DNA from: Salticus scenicus
Taxonomy: Eukaryota > Arthropoda > Arachnida > Araneae > Salticidae
Assembly: GCA_963930645.1 (NCBI GenBank)
Contig: OZ005660.1
Span: 242,052,836-242,116,835 of the forward strand
Length of the DNA: 64,000 nucleotides
Reading direction: 5' to 3'
Each line of letters begins with the position of its first letter. Position 1 is the stretch's first letter. Under the pieces are notes generated by a model. It did no database searches and was not told the origin of the DNA. It saw nothing but the letters and a program-made list of their open reading frames with translations. Shown here piece after piece: positions 36,600 to 47,099 of this stretch. The translations under genes were made by a program, and so were the position numbers.

Positions 36600-37700
36600 A
36601 GTTAAATGGCAAACAGCATGCTTTCCTGTAGAACTTTCGTAGTGTATATACATAATTAGGTTCATTACTATATTTTGATACTTTCAGTGGAGTGGATTAT
36701 TAAAAGCATAACTCATAACTTTATTCTTAAAATCTTTCTTAGATGCAAAATTATCCTCAGATAATTCTTAGAGATACAAAACTTCCTATGCATTAAGAGT
36801 TAAGACATATGAAATGAGAACATTAAATATTTTATAATTTCAAACATGATACGATTCATTGATCTTCAGACTCTAGAAATGTAAAATGATAGGTGGTTTT
36901 AGGCCTTAATTGGCAAAACTACAGATTTGATTATTGAAATGTATTTTAAATGATCTTTTAGTGTATTGCACTCGGCGGGGGATTTATAGATTATTTTAAA
37001 TGGCATTTTTATTAACATATCATTTAAGTTTACTAACAAAACAATTCAAGTTGGTGGTAAGGGGTCCCCAGACCCTCAGATGTTTTAAATGGTTCCTGCC
37101 AAGACTCGAGGGGTTCCTATGCAAAAACAAAGAAATTTTAAGAAATGAATTTAGTAACAATGCTAGGGAATGAAACAGAGTTACTGCATGCCTTTACATG
37201 GAAGAACAGATTAAAATAAGTCTTATCATTACTAAATTAAATTCTGCTTTGTGCAGAATTTTATATCTATTACTTAAGAATCAAAAATCGGCTTTTTTTT
37301 TTTAAGAATGTCAATTTAATTAGGACGGCTCTTAGTTATGCTTGGGGAAAATTTGTTTGATAGATTTTTAAAAAAAATAATTATAACATAATTTTTCAGG
37401 ATACTTTGTATTGCAGAAATAGAACACTGGTGCAGAACTTATACCACTACTAATGAAACAAAGTTTTCTACTTCTTAAATCAATGATTGTGTATATCTAG
37501 AGAAATTTCATACACAAATACTGGCATAAATTCCGCACCAGCATTCCATCCCTTGTATTGCTGTTTCAAAATTTGCAAACTGGCAATCTTCTAATTTGAA
37601 TCATGTTAGATTATATGATTATAAATTGGGTGTTTATTCTACATTGAAGTATAAAAATAATTACTTTGAAAATTGCAAAATTTAAACTGATTTTTACAAC
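36600..37700. other. AT-rich region, no gene seen
   Basis: Mostly featureless. A short GC-richer fragment at 37050-37120 (ggggtccccagaccctcag) may be another dispersed repeat. Confidence 0.45.
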
Positions 37701-37701
37701 T

Positions 37702-40270
37702 AGTGGATCTGCAGATCAGGAGCCTCAACGTCCTATTTGCATCAGACATTATTCAATAGGCTATTTTTATTTATTCCTTATTATATAATAGTATATATTG
37801 ATTTGATCGACTTGTTACCATAATCAGATACATTCCTGAGGGGGGCTGCCGCCCCCCTCAACCCCCCGCTCTATCTCCCTTTGTATACCTATTTGTATAT
37901 CATATAAAGTGTTACGGAATTGTAAATAATTGCATTTATTTTTGCATAATTTCTTTCAAAGAGGTTTAGTAAGTTGTTAAAATGCTAATTTTGTGCATTT
38001 CTAGTCGTTTTAGCGTCAAAATAGCCTAATTTTCCTTTGAAAACGCATTAAAAAGCTCCAATAAGGGAAGAAATGGATTTGGCGCCAAATTTGGCAACTG
38101 TTTCCCTCCTTGGCGTTTTTTTGGCGACCTTGGCGAGAAAATACTTATTAGGAATATACCAAATATGTAAGCTCTAATCTCATTGACTGATGTGATACGA
38201 GAATTTTCCAGAACAGTCTGTGTTCGATAGAAAAGTATAAAAGGAGCATTATTTTCGCCAAAGCGGTCAGTCTCAGATCTGTGTCAGTAATAGTAAGAAA
38301 TTCTTTTATGTAACCTGGAAAAGTAGCCACAGTCATTATAAACGCCAATTAATAAGAATAAACCTAATTAATTATAACTCATTATTTTTTCAAACTAATT
38401 TGACATCATTTGGATGATTACAGTACATACTCGGAATTATTTTGTGTGGTCCCATAAATTATTTAGTTTATACATAAACTTTTTTAAGAGTAAACCTGAT
38501 TTCAAGCATCTTTATAATGTATGTTAATTTTATTAAGTTCAATTCAGCATAAACGCATTAATTGTGCGCGCTTAAATAAAAATTTGTCCATAGGCTCTAA
38601 TGTTACGAAATTATTTCCTGTGTCTCTGTAATCAAACCATAAACACTGTATACACCAGTAAAAATTTTTCATCTTATTTTGCGTTTAAAATTAATGATTG
38701 TTCCAAATTTAACATCGTTTGGATGACTATGTGACATTGTCAGAACACTTTTGTAAGGTCCTGTATATTAATTAGAAAGCTTAAGAGCACATATTTTCTT
38801 CAAACAACATAAGTTAAAGCATCTTACTCACGTACGCTAGTTTCATTTTCTTCATTGCAAAGTAATGATATTAAAATGCGTTTAAACGAAATTCAGCCAA
38901 TATGCCGTAATGTTAAGAATTTTGGCATGTCCCTGTACACAGTTTATAAACAATATAGCAATAAAAATTTTACAGCTATTTATATGCAAAGATGGAACGT
39001 GTACGCAATTTGCAAGTCAATCGAAGGATTTTTGCGGCCGCTATTGCGGTACATACAAGTTTTTCCCATAGGCCGTAAAGATAAGAAACACTTTAGTGTG
39101 TCCCTGTACACGAACGACAAATGGAATACACACCTAACACTATACAACTAATTCCGTTGGGCTCATGAATATGTGTACCGAATTGCAAGTCAATAGCGTG
39201 ATTTTTGGGGCTGCTATCGCGGTACATACAAATTCTTCCCATAGGCCGTAATGATAAAAAAAACTTTGGCGAGTCCCTGTACACGAACTACAAATGGAAT
39301 GCCCACTCAAAACTATACAGCTAGTTTCGTGGGGATCATGAACATGTGTAACAAATTTCAAGTCAATAGCGTGATTTTTGCGGCCACTATTGCACGACAG
39401 ACAGACAGATAGACAGACGGAATCCAAAATCCTTTTGAGTCTCAACAGAGGGCCTCCACTTACGTTACGGCAAAAATTGGATGTCAATAGCTTGATTTTT
39501 GCGATGGCTATCGCGGTACATACAGATTCTTTCTATAGGCCGTAATGATAGGGAAAACTTTGGCGTGTCCCTGTACACGAACTAGAAATGGAATACACAC
39601 CTAAAACAATACAGCTAATTTCGTTCGGCTCATGAATATGTGTACCAAATTGCAAATCAATAGCGTGGTTTTTGTGGCCGCTATCGCGGTACATACCAGT
39701 GGCGGATCCAGAACTTGACTTTTGGGGGGGGCTAAGATTTTTCAAAGTGTTATTCCTAGACCAATAAAAAATGTACAATTGCAATATTCAATTGTGAATG
39801 TCAGTGTTTTGGGGGGGGGGCTTCAGCCCCCTAGCCCCCCCTTAAATCCGCCACTGGTACATACAAATTCCTCGCATAGGCCGTAATGATAAGAAAAACT
39901 TTGGCGTGTCCCTGTACACGAATTACAAATGGAATACACACCCAAAACTATACAGCTGATTTCGTGGGGCACATGAACACGTGTACCAAACTGCAAGTCA
40001 ATAGCGTGGTTTTTGTGGCCGCTATCGCGGTACATACAAATTCCTCCCATAGGCCGTAATGATAAGAAAAACTTTGGAGTGTCCCTGTATACGAACTACA
40101 AATGGAATACATACCAAAAACTATACAGCTGATTTCGTGGGGCTCATGAACATGTGTACCAAATTTCAAGTCAATAGCTCCATTTTTGCGGCCGCTATCG
40201 CGCGACAGACAGACAGACACAGCCCAAAACCATTTTGAGTCTCAACAGAGGGCCTCCACTGACGTTTCGG
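37702..40270 (+). repeat. Dispersed repeat with expanded 172-bp array
   Basis: Second copy of the repeat at 20391, starting agtggatctgcagatcagg. From about 38280 it consists of tandem units of about 172 bp, each with a phrase such as ggccgtaatgataagaaaa, gtgtccctgtacacgaac and ttgcaagtcaatagcgtg. Landmark spacing (38929, 39099, 39271, 39908, 40080) is 170-172 bp apart from insertions. A (CAGA)n-type tail with gagtctcaacagagggcctcc occurs twice, at 39397-39465 and 40198-40262. Units nearest the tail are almost identical; those at the left are diverged. The overlapping minus-strand frames here are by-products of the repeats. Confidence 0.85.
39697..39856. mobile_element. hAT-type MITE, 160 bp, TSD gtacatac
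   Basis: It starts CAGTGGCGGATCCAGAA and ends AAATCCGCCACTG. It is flanked by the perfect 8-bp direct repeat gtacatac (39689-39696 and 39857-39864). Poly-G/poly-C tracts lie near each inner end. It is inserted in one unit of the 172-bp array, so it is younger than that unit. Confidence 0.95.
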
Positions 40271-41700
40271 CAATAAACAGCTTATTAATATTTTGAAAAG
40301 CAGTAAAAGTGCATAAAGTAAAATTAAGGATATAATAATTAAAAAAAAAAAAAAAGATAATTTGCTAATAAATAGCTAAAATTTTACTATTTAATGCTAT
40401 TTTAATATTAATATGCATTTTAAATGCCTTTTTAATATTATTTCAATACTTAAGTTTTAAGTTGCTCTCATTGAACATTTAATGATATAAATGTGAATAT
40501 TCATTGAGAATGGGGAAGTTTTTCTTTTTCCTTTTATTCAAACTATCCCCCCCCCCCATACTGTTTGTTTTCTGATCCGAATCGCAAACAAACAAGGACA
40601 ATTCTATTCTTGTAGTGGAATTATCCTTGTTTGTTTGCGACTCGAACTGAAGAATAAACAGTATGCAATAATAATGTGAAATGCACATTATCTTTTGAAT
40701 TTGTTATAACATTACATTTATCTAATTAAAAGAGTAGTTTAAAATAATGGAGTTTAAAGGTATTTAAATTTTTATTTTAAACAATCTTTATACAAATACT
40801 ACTTATATTATTAAATTACTACCTTAATTATGATGGCTTTCAAGATTTTTTCTAAGAGGTGAAAAACTCATAAAATCGATTTTAACGTTGTCTCTTACAA
40901 TGGCATCTTCTGAAAAAAACTCTTAAAGAAATAAATGTATTTACTTGATGCATTACCTTAACCTAATTTTCTGAGTAACTTTTGTATCACTTTCATATTT
41001 TAGTTTTCCTGCAAGAATTAACTTACAAATCTTCTTTGTAAGTTAATGATATAACTGTTTTTGTAAGAGATTAATTAAACACAATCGTAAACTTTAATAA
41101 TTGCATTTTGAATCTAAAAGCAATTAAAGTTATACGTTCAAGCTACAGATGCAAGGCTGTATAATAAGTCTTTATTATTATTTCTCTCATTATAAAAATT
41201 CACAAAACATTATTTCTCATTGAGGGAAAAAATTTCATTTATATTTGATTCACAACTAATCATGGAATGTAAATTGTATGATTAACCCTATATTAAATAT
41301 AAGTGATTGGTTCTTGATTAAATTAGGATATATTAAAAATTATATTGTACATGCAAAAACGGCTCAAATAAAATATATCCTATGTACATCCTACAAAGTA
41401 TTATAAAATAGTTATAGGGGGAAAAAAATACAAATTTATTTAAGTGGAATAAATGATTGCTTAAAATAAATAGTTTTTAAAAATGTAGAATGAAAATGTG
41501 TTTGAATAATTAATTAAATTTAAGTTATTTTGCATGAAATTGGAAGTTATTTTAAATTGTAAACATGAAAAAAAAAAAAAAAAAGAAGAAGCAAGTAAAA
41601 GAGAATTAAAATATTTAGAAAATAATCAATATCGTTAACTTTTTTTTTATAGTTTTGATATATATTTTGTATTTTCTATCTTGTTCAATCGAGCGTGCTA
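40271..41700. other. AT-rich region with one mariner-like MITE
   Basis: Apart from the 101-bp palindrome at 40561-40661 I see only low-complexity AT-rich DNA. Confidence 0.5.
40561..40661. mobile_element. TA-flanked palindromic MITE, 101 bp
   Basis: Inverted arms run almost its full length: ctgtttgttttctgatc at the left pairs with gaataaacag at the right, and gcaaacaaacaaggac pairs with tccttgtttgtttgc. TA lies on both sides (40559-40560 and 40662-40663). This fits a Tc1/mariner-type MITE. Confidence 0.75.
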
Positions 41701-43302
41701 ATATTTCTAAAATTAAAAAAAATGCAATCGCACAATTAATAAAAATTCATATTCTTCTTAGATATTACTAAAATATTTCAGCAAAACACATCACCGTAAT
41801 GGTATTCAGCATTTGTTTACGTCTGTTGCTATGCGGTTGCCACGCTTTCTATCATCTCCCCGAAGAAAATTATCGGGGAAATTGGGGAGTTGCTGATCTC
41901 CTCGGTCAGAAGTCGTGAACAGCTTATTTTTCTGATCGAGAAGATCGGGGAGAAGTTGTGAACAGCTTGGGGAGTTAACGAGGAGATCGATCAGATCGAG
42001 GAGATATCGTGAACACGGCCTATATTTCATTTTTTAAATCATGTTGCGAAAACGCAACGTCAGTCTAATGTGTGTTAAAAGATTTAGAGGATGTTTTCGT
42101 TTATTTCATGATCGATTTTTTATTTTTTGCAGGCGATTCTAGTAATTTACGAAAGGTACGACGTTGTTTAACGATAAATGAAGCTTTAGAATATCTTCAA
42201 GCTCTAAGTGATGATTCCAGTTCCAAATCTGAAGAAGAAAATAATGAATTCGTCGTAATTCCACCTGACCCGGATGTTTTGACTGATGAAGAAAATATAG
42301 ACGATAATGCTGTGGGTGAAAACATTCCATTTCCTAAAGATATCACAGGTGAAATCGATATTTTTTCTTCTAAAATTAAGAAAAAAAAAATAATACAGGT
42401 AAAAGAAAGAAAAAGTTTACTTGGGAAAAATGTTCCCCCACATATAATCAACAACCACAAGATGTAGAAAAACATTGCTATGATTCATTGAAACCTGCAA
42501 AAGATTCAGTATCAAATCATTTGCAAGCTTTAGAACCTATAGATGTATTTTTAAAAATTTTTAGTGAAAACCTTTTGGATTACATCGCTGAAGAAAGTAC
42601 AAAATATGCCCATCAAAATAATAGGATAAATTTTTCACTATCAGTTCCAATGCTTAAACGTTTTATCGGAATCCTTCTTTTTACTGGGTATTCAGCTATC
42701 CCGCAGAAAAAAATGTATTGTTCAGTTGCTGATGATGTAAATTTTCCTCTAATTCGCTCAGCTATGTCACGTTCTGTTTATTTAACTGTAAAACAAAACA
42801 TTCATTTAGCTGATAATACAAATCTAGATAAATCGGATAAACTAGCTAAAGTTAGACCACTCATAAAAATATTGAATGATAATTTCCTACAGTTTGGAGT
42901 ATTTGATGTTCATCTTTCCATTGATGAACAGATGATTCCGTATTTCGGCAAACATTCGTGTAAAATGTTCATGAAAGGGAAACCTGTGCGATTTGGTTTT
43001 AAAGCATGATGTTTATGCTCTTCTAAAGGATACCTGTACCAATTCGACATATATACAGAAAAATCTACTGAAAAATCTTTCGATCTTGGTCTCGGTGGAG
43101 ATATCGTTTTGAATCTTTTAAACGTTGTAGAAACTCCCTCTCAACACATTGTGTACTTTGATAATTTTTTTACATCACATGCATTACTCTCAGAATTAAA
43201 CAAACAAGGACATCATGCAACTGGGACAGATAGAGAAAACAGGATTGGTGAGTGCCCTATTATACCAGTGAAAATGATGAAGAAGGAAGTTCGTGGCACA
43301 TA

Positions 43303-43420
43303 CACTGTAAAAAAATAACTATTACCAGCTGCAAGATACTCTCTGTGATTGGAGAAAATAATTTTTTTCTCCAATCACAGAGAGTTTCTCGCAGCTGGTA
43401 ATAGTTATTTTTTTACAGTG
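43303..43420. mobile_element. TA-flanked palindromic MITE, 118 bp, in transposase gene
   Basis: It starts CACTGTAAAAAAATAACT and ends in the complement; the arms pair over about 56 bp each with only a few mismatches. TA on both sides (43301-43302 and 43421-43422). Removing the element with one TA restores the transposase frame across Thr-Tyr-Asp-Val. This fits a Tc1/mariner-type MITE. Confidence 0.92.
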
Positions 43421-44282
43421 TATGATGTAGCATTCGATTCAAAGAATAATGTTACTGTCGCTAGATGGAACGACAATGCTGTTGTCACCGTACTGACAAA
43501 TTGGGATGATACTGAGCCAGCAACATATGCAAAACGCTACTCCAGAACAGAAAAAAAAAAACTGTCCAAGTAAAACAACCCAAAGTCATTGCTGATTATA
43601 ACAAGTATATGGGTGGGGTGGACTTATTAGATAATTTTATATCAAATTACAGAATAAATATAAAAAAAAAAAAAAAATGGTGGTGGCCTATTTTCGTAAA
43701 TTGCATTGATATTGCAAAAGTAAATGCTTGGAAACTTTATAGGGAATTTGTGGATTCCAAAACAACATTGCTAGACTTTCAAAGGGCAATTGCAGTGTCT
43801 TTATTAAAATCGGAAGTAGATATATCATCAAATTCATTTGATATGAAAAATGATATAAACCCTATTCCTGAAACCACATAAACTGGTCGGCCATCCGCAA
43901 TGCAAAATCACTTTTTACAGCAAAAACTAAAGGATCGTACAGGCCATATAATCACAAAAAATCCCGAAAATAAAAGAAGGAGGTATAAAATGTGCAGTAG
44001 TCAGACAGTAACAATGTGTAAAAAATGTAATGTTGCTGTACATGCTAAATGTTTTGAAGATTTCCATGATTCCCAAAAATGATGCTTTATATACTGCTTT
44101 GGACTGACGTTGCGTTTTCGCAACATTCTGTATTTTGAAAAGTATTAAAGCTAATTTTCTGAAATTTTATTTTTGTCTTATTTTATGTCTCATTAGTCAG
44201 AAAAACAACTTTTGTGCGTATAGGACAACTGTAACCATGACCGGTACTGAATGGGTTAACAGCTGTATATGACGGTACTTAA

Positions 44283-44705
44283 GGGGCCGCTTCACTCACC
44301 GCCGCCGGAAGCCGAAGCTAAAGTTATTCTATGGGAAATTTTTCTTTACAAATAACTTATTAACTAATACATATTTTTAAATTCTGTTTTCACATTCTGA
44401 AAATTCCCAGCTGTTATGTTGACGGACCTTTTTTTAAAAAAATATTTTTTATATTTTATTTTGAAGTTGCAAAATACGAATTTTCAATATGTGAGATTTT
44501 TTCATTTTGCAATTTCAAAATAAAATATTAAAAATTAAAAAAATACATTTTTTAAAAAGGTCCATCAATTTAACAATTGGTAATTTTATGAATGTGAAAA
44601 CAGAATTTTAAAATATGTATTAGTTAATAAGTTATTTGTAAAGAAAATTTTACCCATAGAATAACATTGGCTAGGACTTCCGGCGACGGTAAGTGAAGAG
44701 AGTCG
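44283..44705. mobile_element. TTAA-target MITE, copy 3
   Basis: TTAA at 44279-44282 and 44706-44709. The left end is ggggccgcttcactcaccg and the right end gtaagtgaagagagtcg. The internal arms match copies at 2073 and 15926. It lies only 23 bp from the right end of the piggyBac element. It is 423 bp and non-coding. Confidence 0.88.
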
Positions 44706-44709
44706 TTAA

Positions 44710-45745
44710 CCATGACTTTCATTTGCTGAAAATAGGGCACAGTATAGGACTCTCTTGGCGATTTTTGTTTTCCATTTTTTATTCAATCTTCCAAATACAG
44801 AATAAATTTTTATTTCTTTATTTCAATAAAGTGTTTTAGCAATGATAACAGTTTACAGTGTTACTTTTCGGGCATTTGGTTTATTAGGCTTATTAATAAA
44901 GAAAATAAGCTTTTAAAAGATTAGCTTATTATTAAGAAGCTTTGAATCAAGTATAAGCTTTTGAATCAAGTGTTACTTCTATGCCTCAAATTTATTTTAA
45001 TATCAATATTTATATAAAAAACACAGACATTTCACTTGGAGAAAGACAGATATTTTGCCTAAATGCACTAAAGTTGCGCAGAAGATCAGAATAGCGTCGT
45101 GAACAATCTATTTTGAATGTTTCTCTGGAAACAAAAAATATTTTTCAATGTATGCTTCATTCGTTTACTCTGTAATGGCATTTTGATTGTAAATTGTTAA
45201 TACATTCAAACGTTGGTAAATTCTTTACTGTGAAAACTTATTTCTCTTGATGCATTTTTTTTTTATAAGTAGTTTTCACCCAAGAAAAAAAAAAAAAAAA
45301 TCTGTTTGGTTATAACATTGTGTAAAGGATTTTCTGTGCATCTACCTTAAAGACAGGATTTTTAATTTACACATTTTTACCGAAGAGAAATAATTTATGG
45401 CACTCGCATCTCACATGAAAGATTTGACAACTGACAATAATCTAAAAAAAAAAAACTTTAGAATCATAAGAGAAAATATATCTAAAATGTATATTTGAAA
45501 AATTTCCTCCCAAAATAATTTTTAAATAATTGTTACTGATTCCATGTAAAGAAAGTAAAGCTTAATATAAGGAGTATGTTGATAAATTTCCTGTAGAGAA
45601 GATTTAAAATGTTAGCTTGTTAGTAAAATTGTTCTAATTAAGATGTAAGGTTTCAAAGATTTTCTGTAAGGAATATCTACATATATCATATTTATTTGAA
45701 AATAAGATTTATTTCTGACATTGAACTAGCTAAAAAAATTTGTAC
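44710..45745. other. Upstream region of the zinc-finger gene, no feature seen
   Basis: AT-rich. No clear promoter, and no upstream exon (KRAB, BTB, ZAD or similar) is recognised. Confidence 0.45.
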
Positions 45746-45749
45746 GGTA

Positions 45750-45816
45750 AATATGAATACCCATATAAGCACTCAACAAATGAAAATTCTATATATCTGA
45801 AATATGTTCTAAAGGA
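45750..45816 (+). pseudogene. Decayed zinc-finger coding sequence upstream
   Basis: The bases just before the ATG still look like a finger: cacccatataagcactcaac-like codons give His-Ile-x-Thr, and ctgaaatatgttctaaaggat corresponds to the usual Cys-x-x-Cys-Ser-Lys-Gly coding phrase but with stops. This suggests that earlier fingers were lost and that the present ATG is secondary. Confidence 0.5.
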
Positions 45817-46704
45817 TTGTCAATAATGGAACATATAAATATGGATACATGTACTCAAGACGAAGAAAAACCATTTGTGTGTGAAATGTGTTCCAAAGTC
45901 TTCGCTCAAAAAAAAAATCTAAACAGACATCTACGCCGTCATATAATAGAAAAGCCGTATATATGTGGAATATGTTCTAGAGGGTATCCTGAAAAAAGCA
46001 GTCTGAATAGACATTTACGCACTCACACAGGAGAAAAGCCATTTGTATGTGAAGTATGTTCTAAAGAATTCTCCCAGAAGAGTTCCTTATTTAACCATTC
46101 AAGTGTTCATATAGATGAAAAACCGTATGTGTGTAAAATATGTTGTAAAGGATTCTCTAAGAAATGTGAACTAAAAGTACATTTTCGTACTCATACAGGA
46201 GAAAAGCCGTACGTGTGCAAAATGTGTTCTAACGCATATTCTCGAAATGATCAACTGAATGTCCATCTACAAACTCACGCAGGAGAAAAGCCATATTCAT
46301 GTAATGTATGTTGTAAAGATTTTTCTCGAAAATCAGATCTAAATAAACATGAACGCATTCACAGAGGGGAGAAGCCGTACAAGTGTGAAATATGTTCTAA
46401 AGCATTCTCCCAGAGTTTTGATTTAAAAAGACATTTCCGTGGTCATACAAGGGAAAAGCCATACGTGTGTGAAGTGTGTTCAAAAGCATATTCTCGAAAT
46501 GATCTACTAAATTTACATCTACGAGTTCACACAGGAGAAAAGCCATATTTATGTAATATTTGTTTTAAAGGTTTTCCTCGAAAACCAGATCTAAATAAAC
46601 ATGAACGCATTCACACAGGGGACAAGCCGTATAAGTGTGAAATATGTTCTAAAAGTTTTTCTCAAAATGGCAATCTAAATAAACATTTACGTCTTCACAC
46701 TTAA
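45817..46704 (+). CDS. C2H2 zinc-finger protein, ten fingers
   Basis: An intact 295-codon frame contains ten consecutive classical C2H2 fingers of 28 residues each, starting about residue 21, joined by linkers that are mostly TGEKPY or variants (IEKPY, DEKPY, REKPY, TGDKPY). Each finger has Cys-x2-Cys, an aromatic, Leu, and His-x3-His, so all should bind zinc and the array should bind DNA or RNA in the nucleus. There is only a short 20-residue leader and no recognised effector domain. Fingers 5-7 and 8-10 are near-duplicates in order (AYSRND, DLNKHERIH and SFSQ-type fingers), showing expansion by a three-finger block. Decayed finger sequence lies both upstream and downstream, so this may be the surviving part or last exon of a longer gene. 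The start is the first ATG of the frame; an upstream exon cannot be excluded. Target and function are unknown. Confidence 0.9.
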   Translation: MSIMEHINMDTCTQDEEKPFVCEMCSKVFAQKKNLNRHLRRHIIEKPYICGICSRGYPEKSSLNRHLRTHTGEKPFVCEVCSKEFSQKSSLFNHSSVHIDEKPYVCKICCKGFSKKCELKVHFRTHTGEKPYVCKMCSNAYSRNDQLNVHLQTHAGEKPYSCNVCCKDFSRKSDLNKHERIHRGEKPYKCEICSKAFSQSFDLKRHFRGHTREKPYVCEVCSKAYSRNDLLNLHLRVHTGEKPYLCNICFKGFPRKPDLNKHERIHTGDKPYKCEICSKSFSQNGNLNKHLRLHT

Positions 46705-46859
46705 TAAAAGTCACATGTGTGAAATACAATGTAATTGATAATCTAGGATGTAATACCTACAGACAGATACGTATACGTAGAGAAAGCCTTTTAATAAAAT
46801 CTAAAGTTTTTTCTGAAACGATTTATCTAAGTACATATCATCGAATTGACACAAAATAG

Positions 46860-47045
46860 AAACCTTACTTGTTTAAAATGTTTCCGAGAATTTTCCAACT
46901 GGGTTAATATGAATAATCCTTCATGTACTCCTACCACAAAGAAGCAGAATGTGTGTGTAATATGTTCTAAAGGTTTCCAAAAAAGTAATCTGCATTAAAG
47001 CAAATGAACATCCATATGCGCGTAAATTATGTTATAAATTATTTT
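46860..47045 (+). pseudogene. Decayed zinc-finger sequence downstream
   Basis: In one frame gtgtgtgtaatatgttctaaaggt-type codons give VCVICSKGF followed by QKSNLH and then a stop. Nearby aaccttacttgtttaaaatg resembles the start of another finger. These remnants lie beyond the stop codon of the ten-finger frame and suggest C-terminal truncation. Confidence 0.6.
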
Positions 47046-47099
47046 CTTGTAAGTATATTATCAACTGACATTGTCTTTTTTTCTAAAAAAATACTAATA

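Larger units (their letters stand above)
33718..42020 (+). mobile_element. PIF/Harbinger-like element inside the piggyBac intron
   Basis: The left terminus is GGGCGTGTTCACGTATCTCC and the inverted right terminus is GGCCGTGTTCACGATATCTC. The flanks share TAT (33715-33717 and 42021-42023), a short duplication of the kind PIF/Harbinger elements make. Near the right end gtgaacag and gatcggggag motifs are repeated. The interior starts with a damaged coding segment of PIF/Harbinger character (33903-34870) and then holds later insertions. No catalytic core could be recognised further on. Confidence 0.72.
33675..44082 (+). pseudogene. piggyBac transposase, disabled
   Basis: The enzyme would cut and rejoin DNA at TTAA sites. 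Exon 1 (33675-33687) is only ATGGCATCAACAA before GTAAGT; exon 2 starts at 42133 after tttttgcag and the frame joins in phase. The N-terminus is acidic (LSDDSSSKSEEEN, then VVIPPDPDV). The three catalytic Asp contexts are recognisable: SIDEQMIPYFGKH near 42925, IVYFDNFFTSHAL near 43155 and MGGVDLLDNF near 43615, followed by KWWWPIFVN. The C-terminus has the cysteine-rich zinc domain (MCKKCNVAVHAKCFEDFH). Lesions: a frameshift in the A-run about 42380-42390, a TGA at 43007-43009 in place of a Trp codon, a 118-bp palindromic insertion at 43303-43420, a frameshift in the A-run about 43551-43561, and an in-frame TAA at 43879-43881. Such damage makes activity impossible, but the family assignment is firm. 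Confidence 0.93.
33380..44255 (+). mobile_element. piggyBac element expanded to 10.9 kb by nested insertions
   Basis: It is bounded by TTAA at 33376-33379 and 44256-44259. Termini are CCCATTTCGTACTGACG on the left and the inverted CCCATTCAGTACCGG on the right. Sub-terminal sequences also pair: gtccaatacgcataaaag (33486) is complementary to ttttgtgcgtataggac (44212). The single gene is a piggyBac transposase in the same orientation, with a tiny first exon, an intron now holding an 8.3-kb Harbinger-like insertion, and a long second exon. A 16-bp palindrome gttgcgaaaacgcaac (or its tttt variant) occurs at 33396, 42043 and 44109. Without the nested insertions the element would be about 2.5 kb, a normal piggyBac size. 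Confidence 0.9.

Noticed and set aside
39093..40220. Series of similar minus-strand frames with repeated phrases such as HAIDLQFGTH
   Set aside because: They are the translation of the 172-bp tandem repeat; similarity among them is repeat homology, not protein conservation.
37702..40270. CRISPR-like array
   Set aside because: The 172-bp units are repeated as a whole with no unique spacers, and the context is eukaryotic.
33718..42020. 8-bp target duplication for the Harbinger-like element
   Set aside because: I tried to align 8 bp at each side as for the 48067 element; only TAT matches, so an 8-bp duplication is not supported.
42139..42475. Minus-strand frames opposite the piggyBac N-terminus
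   Set aside because: Antisense shadows of the acidic transposase N-terminus on the plus strand.
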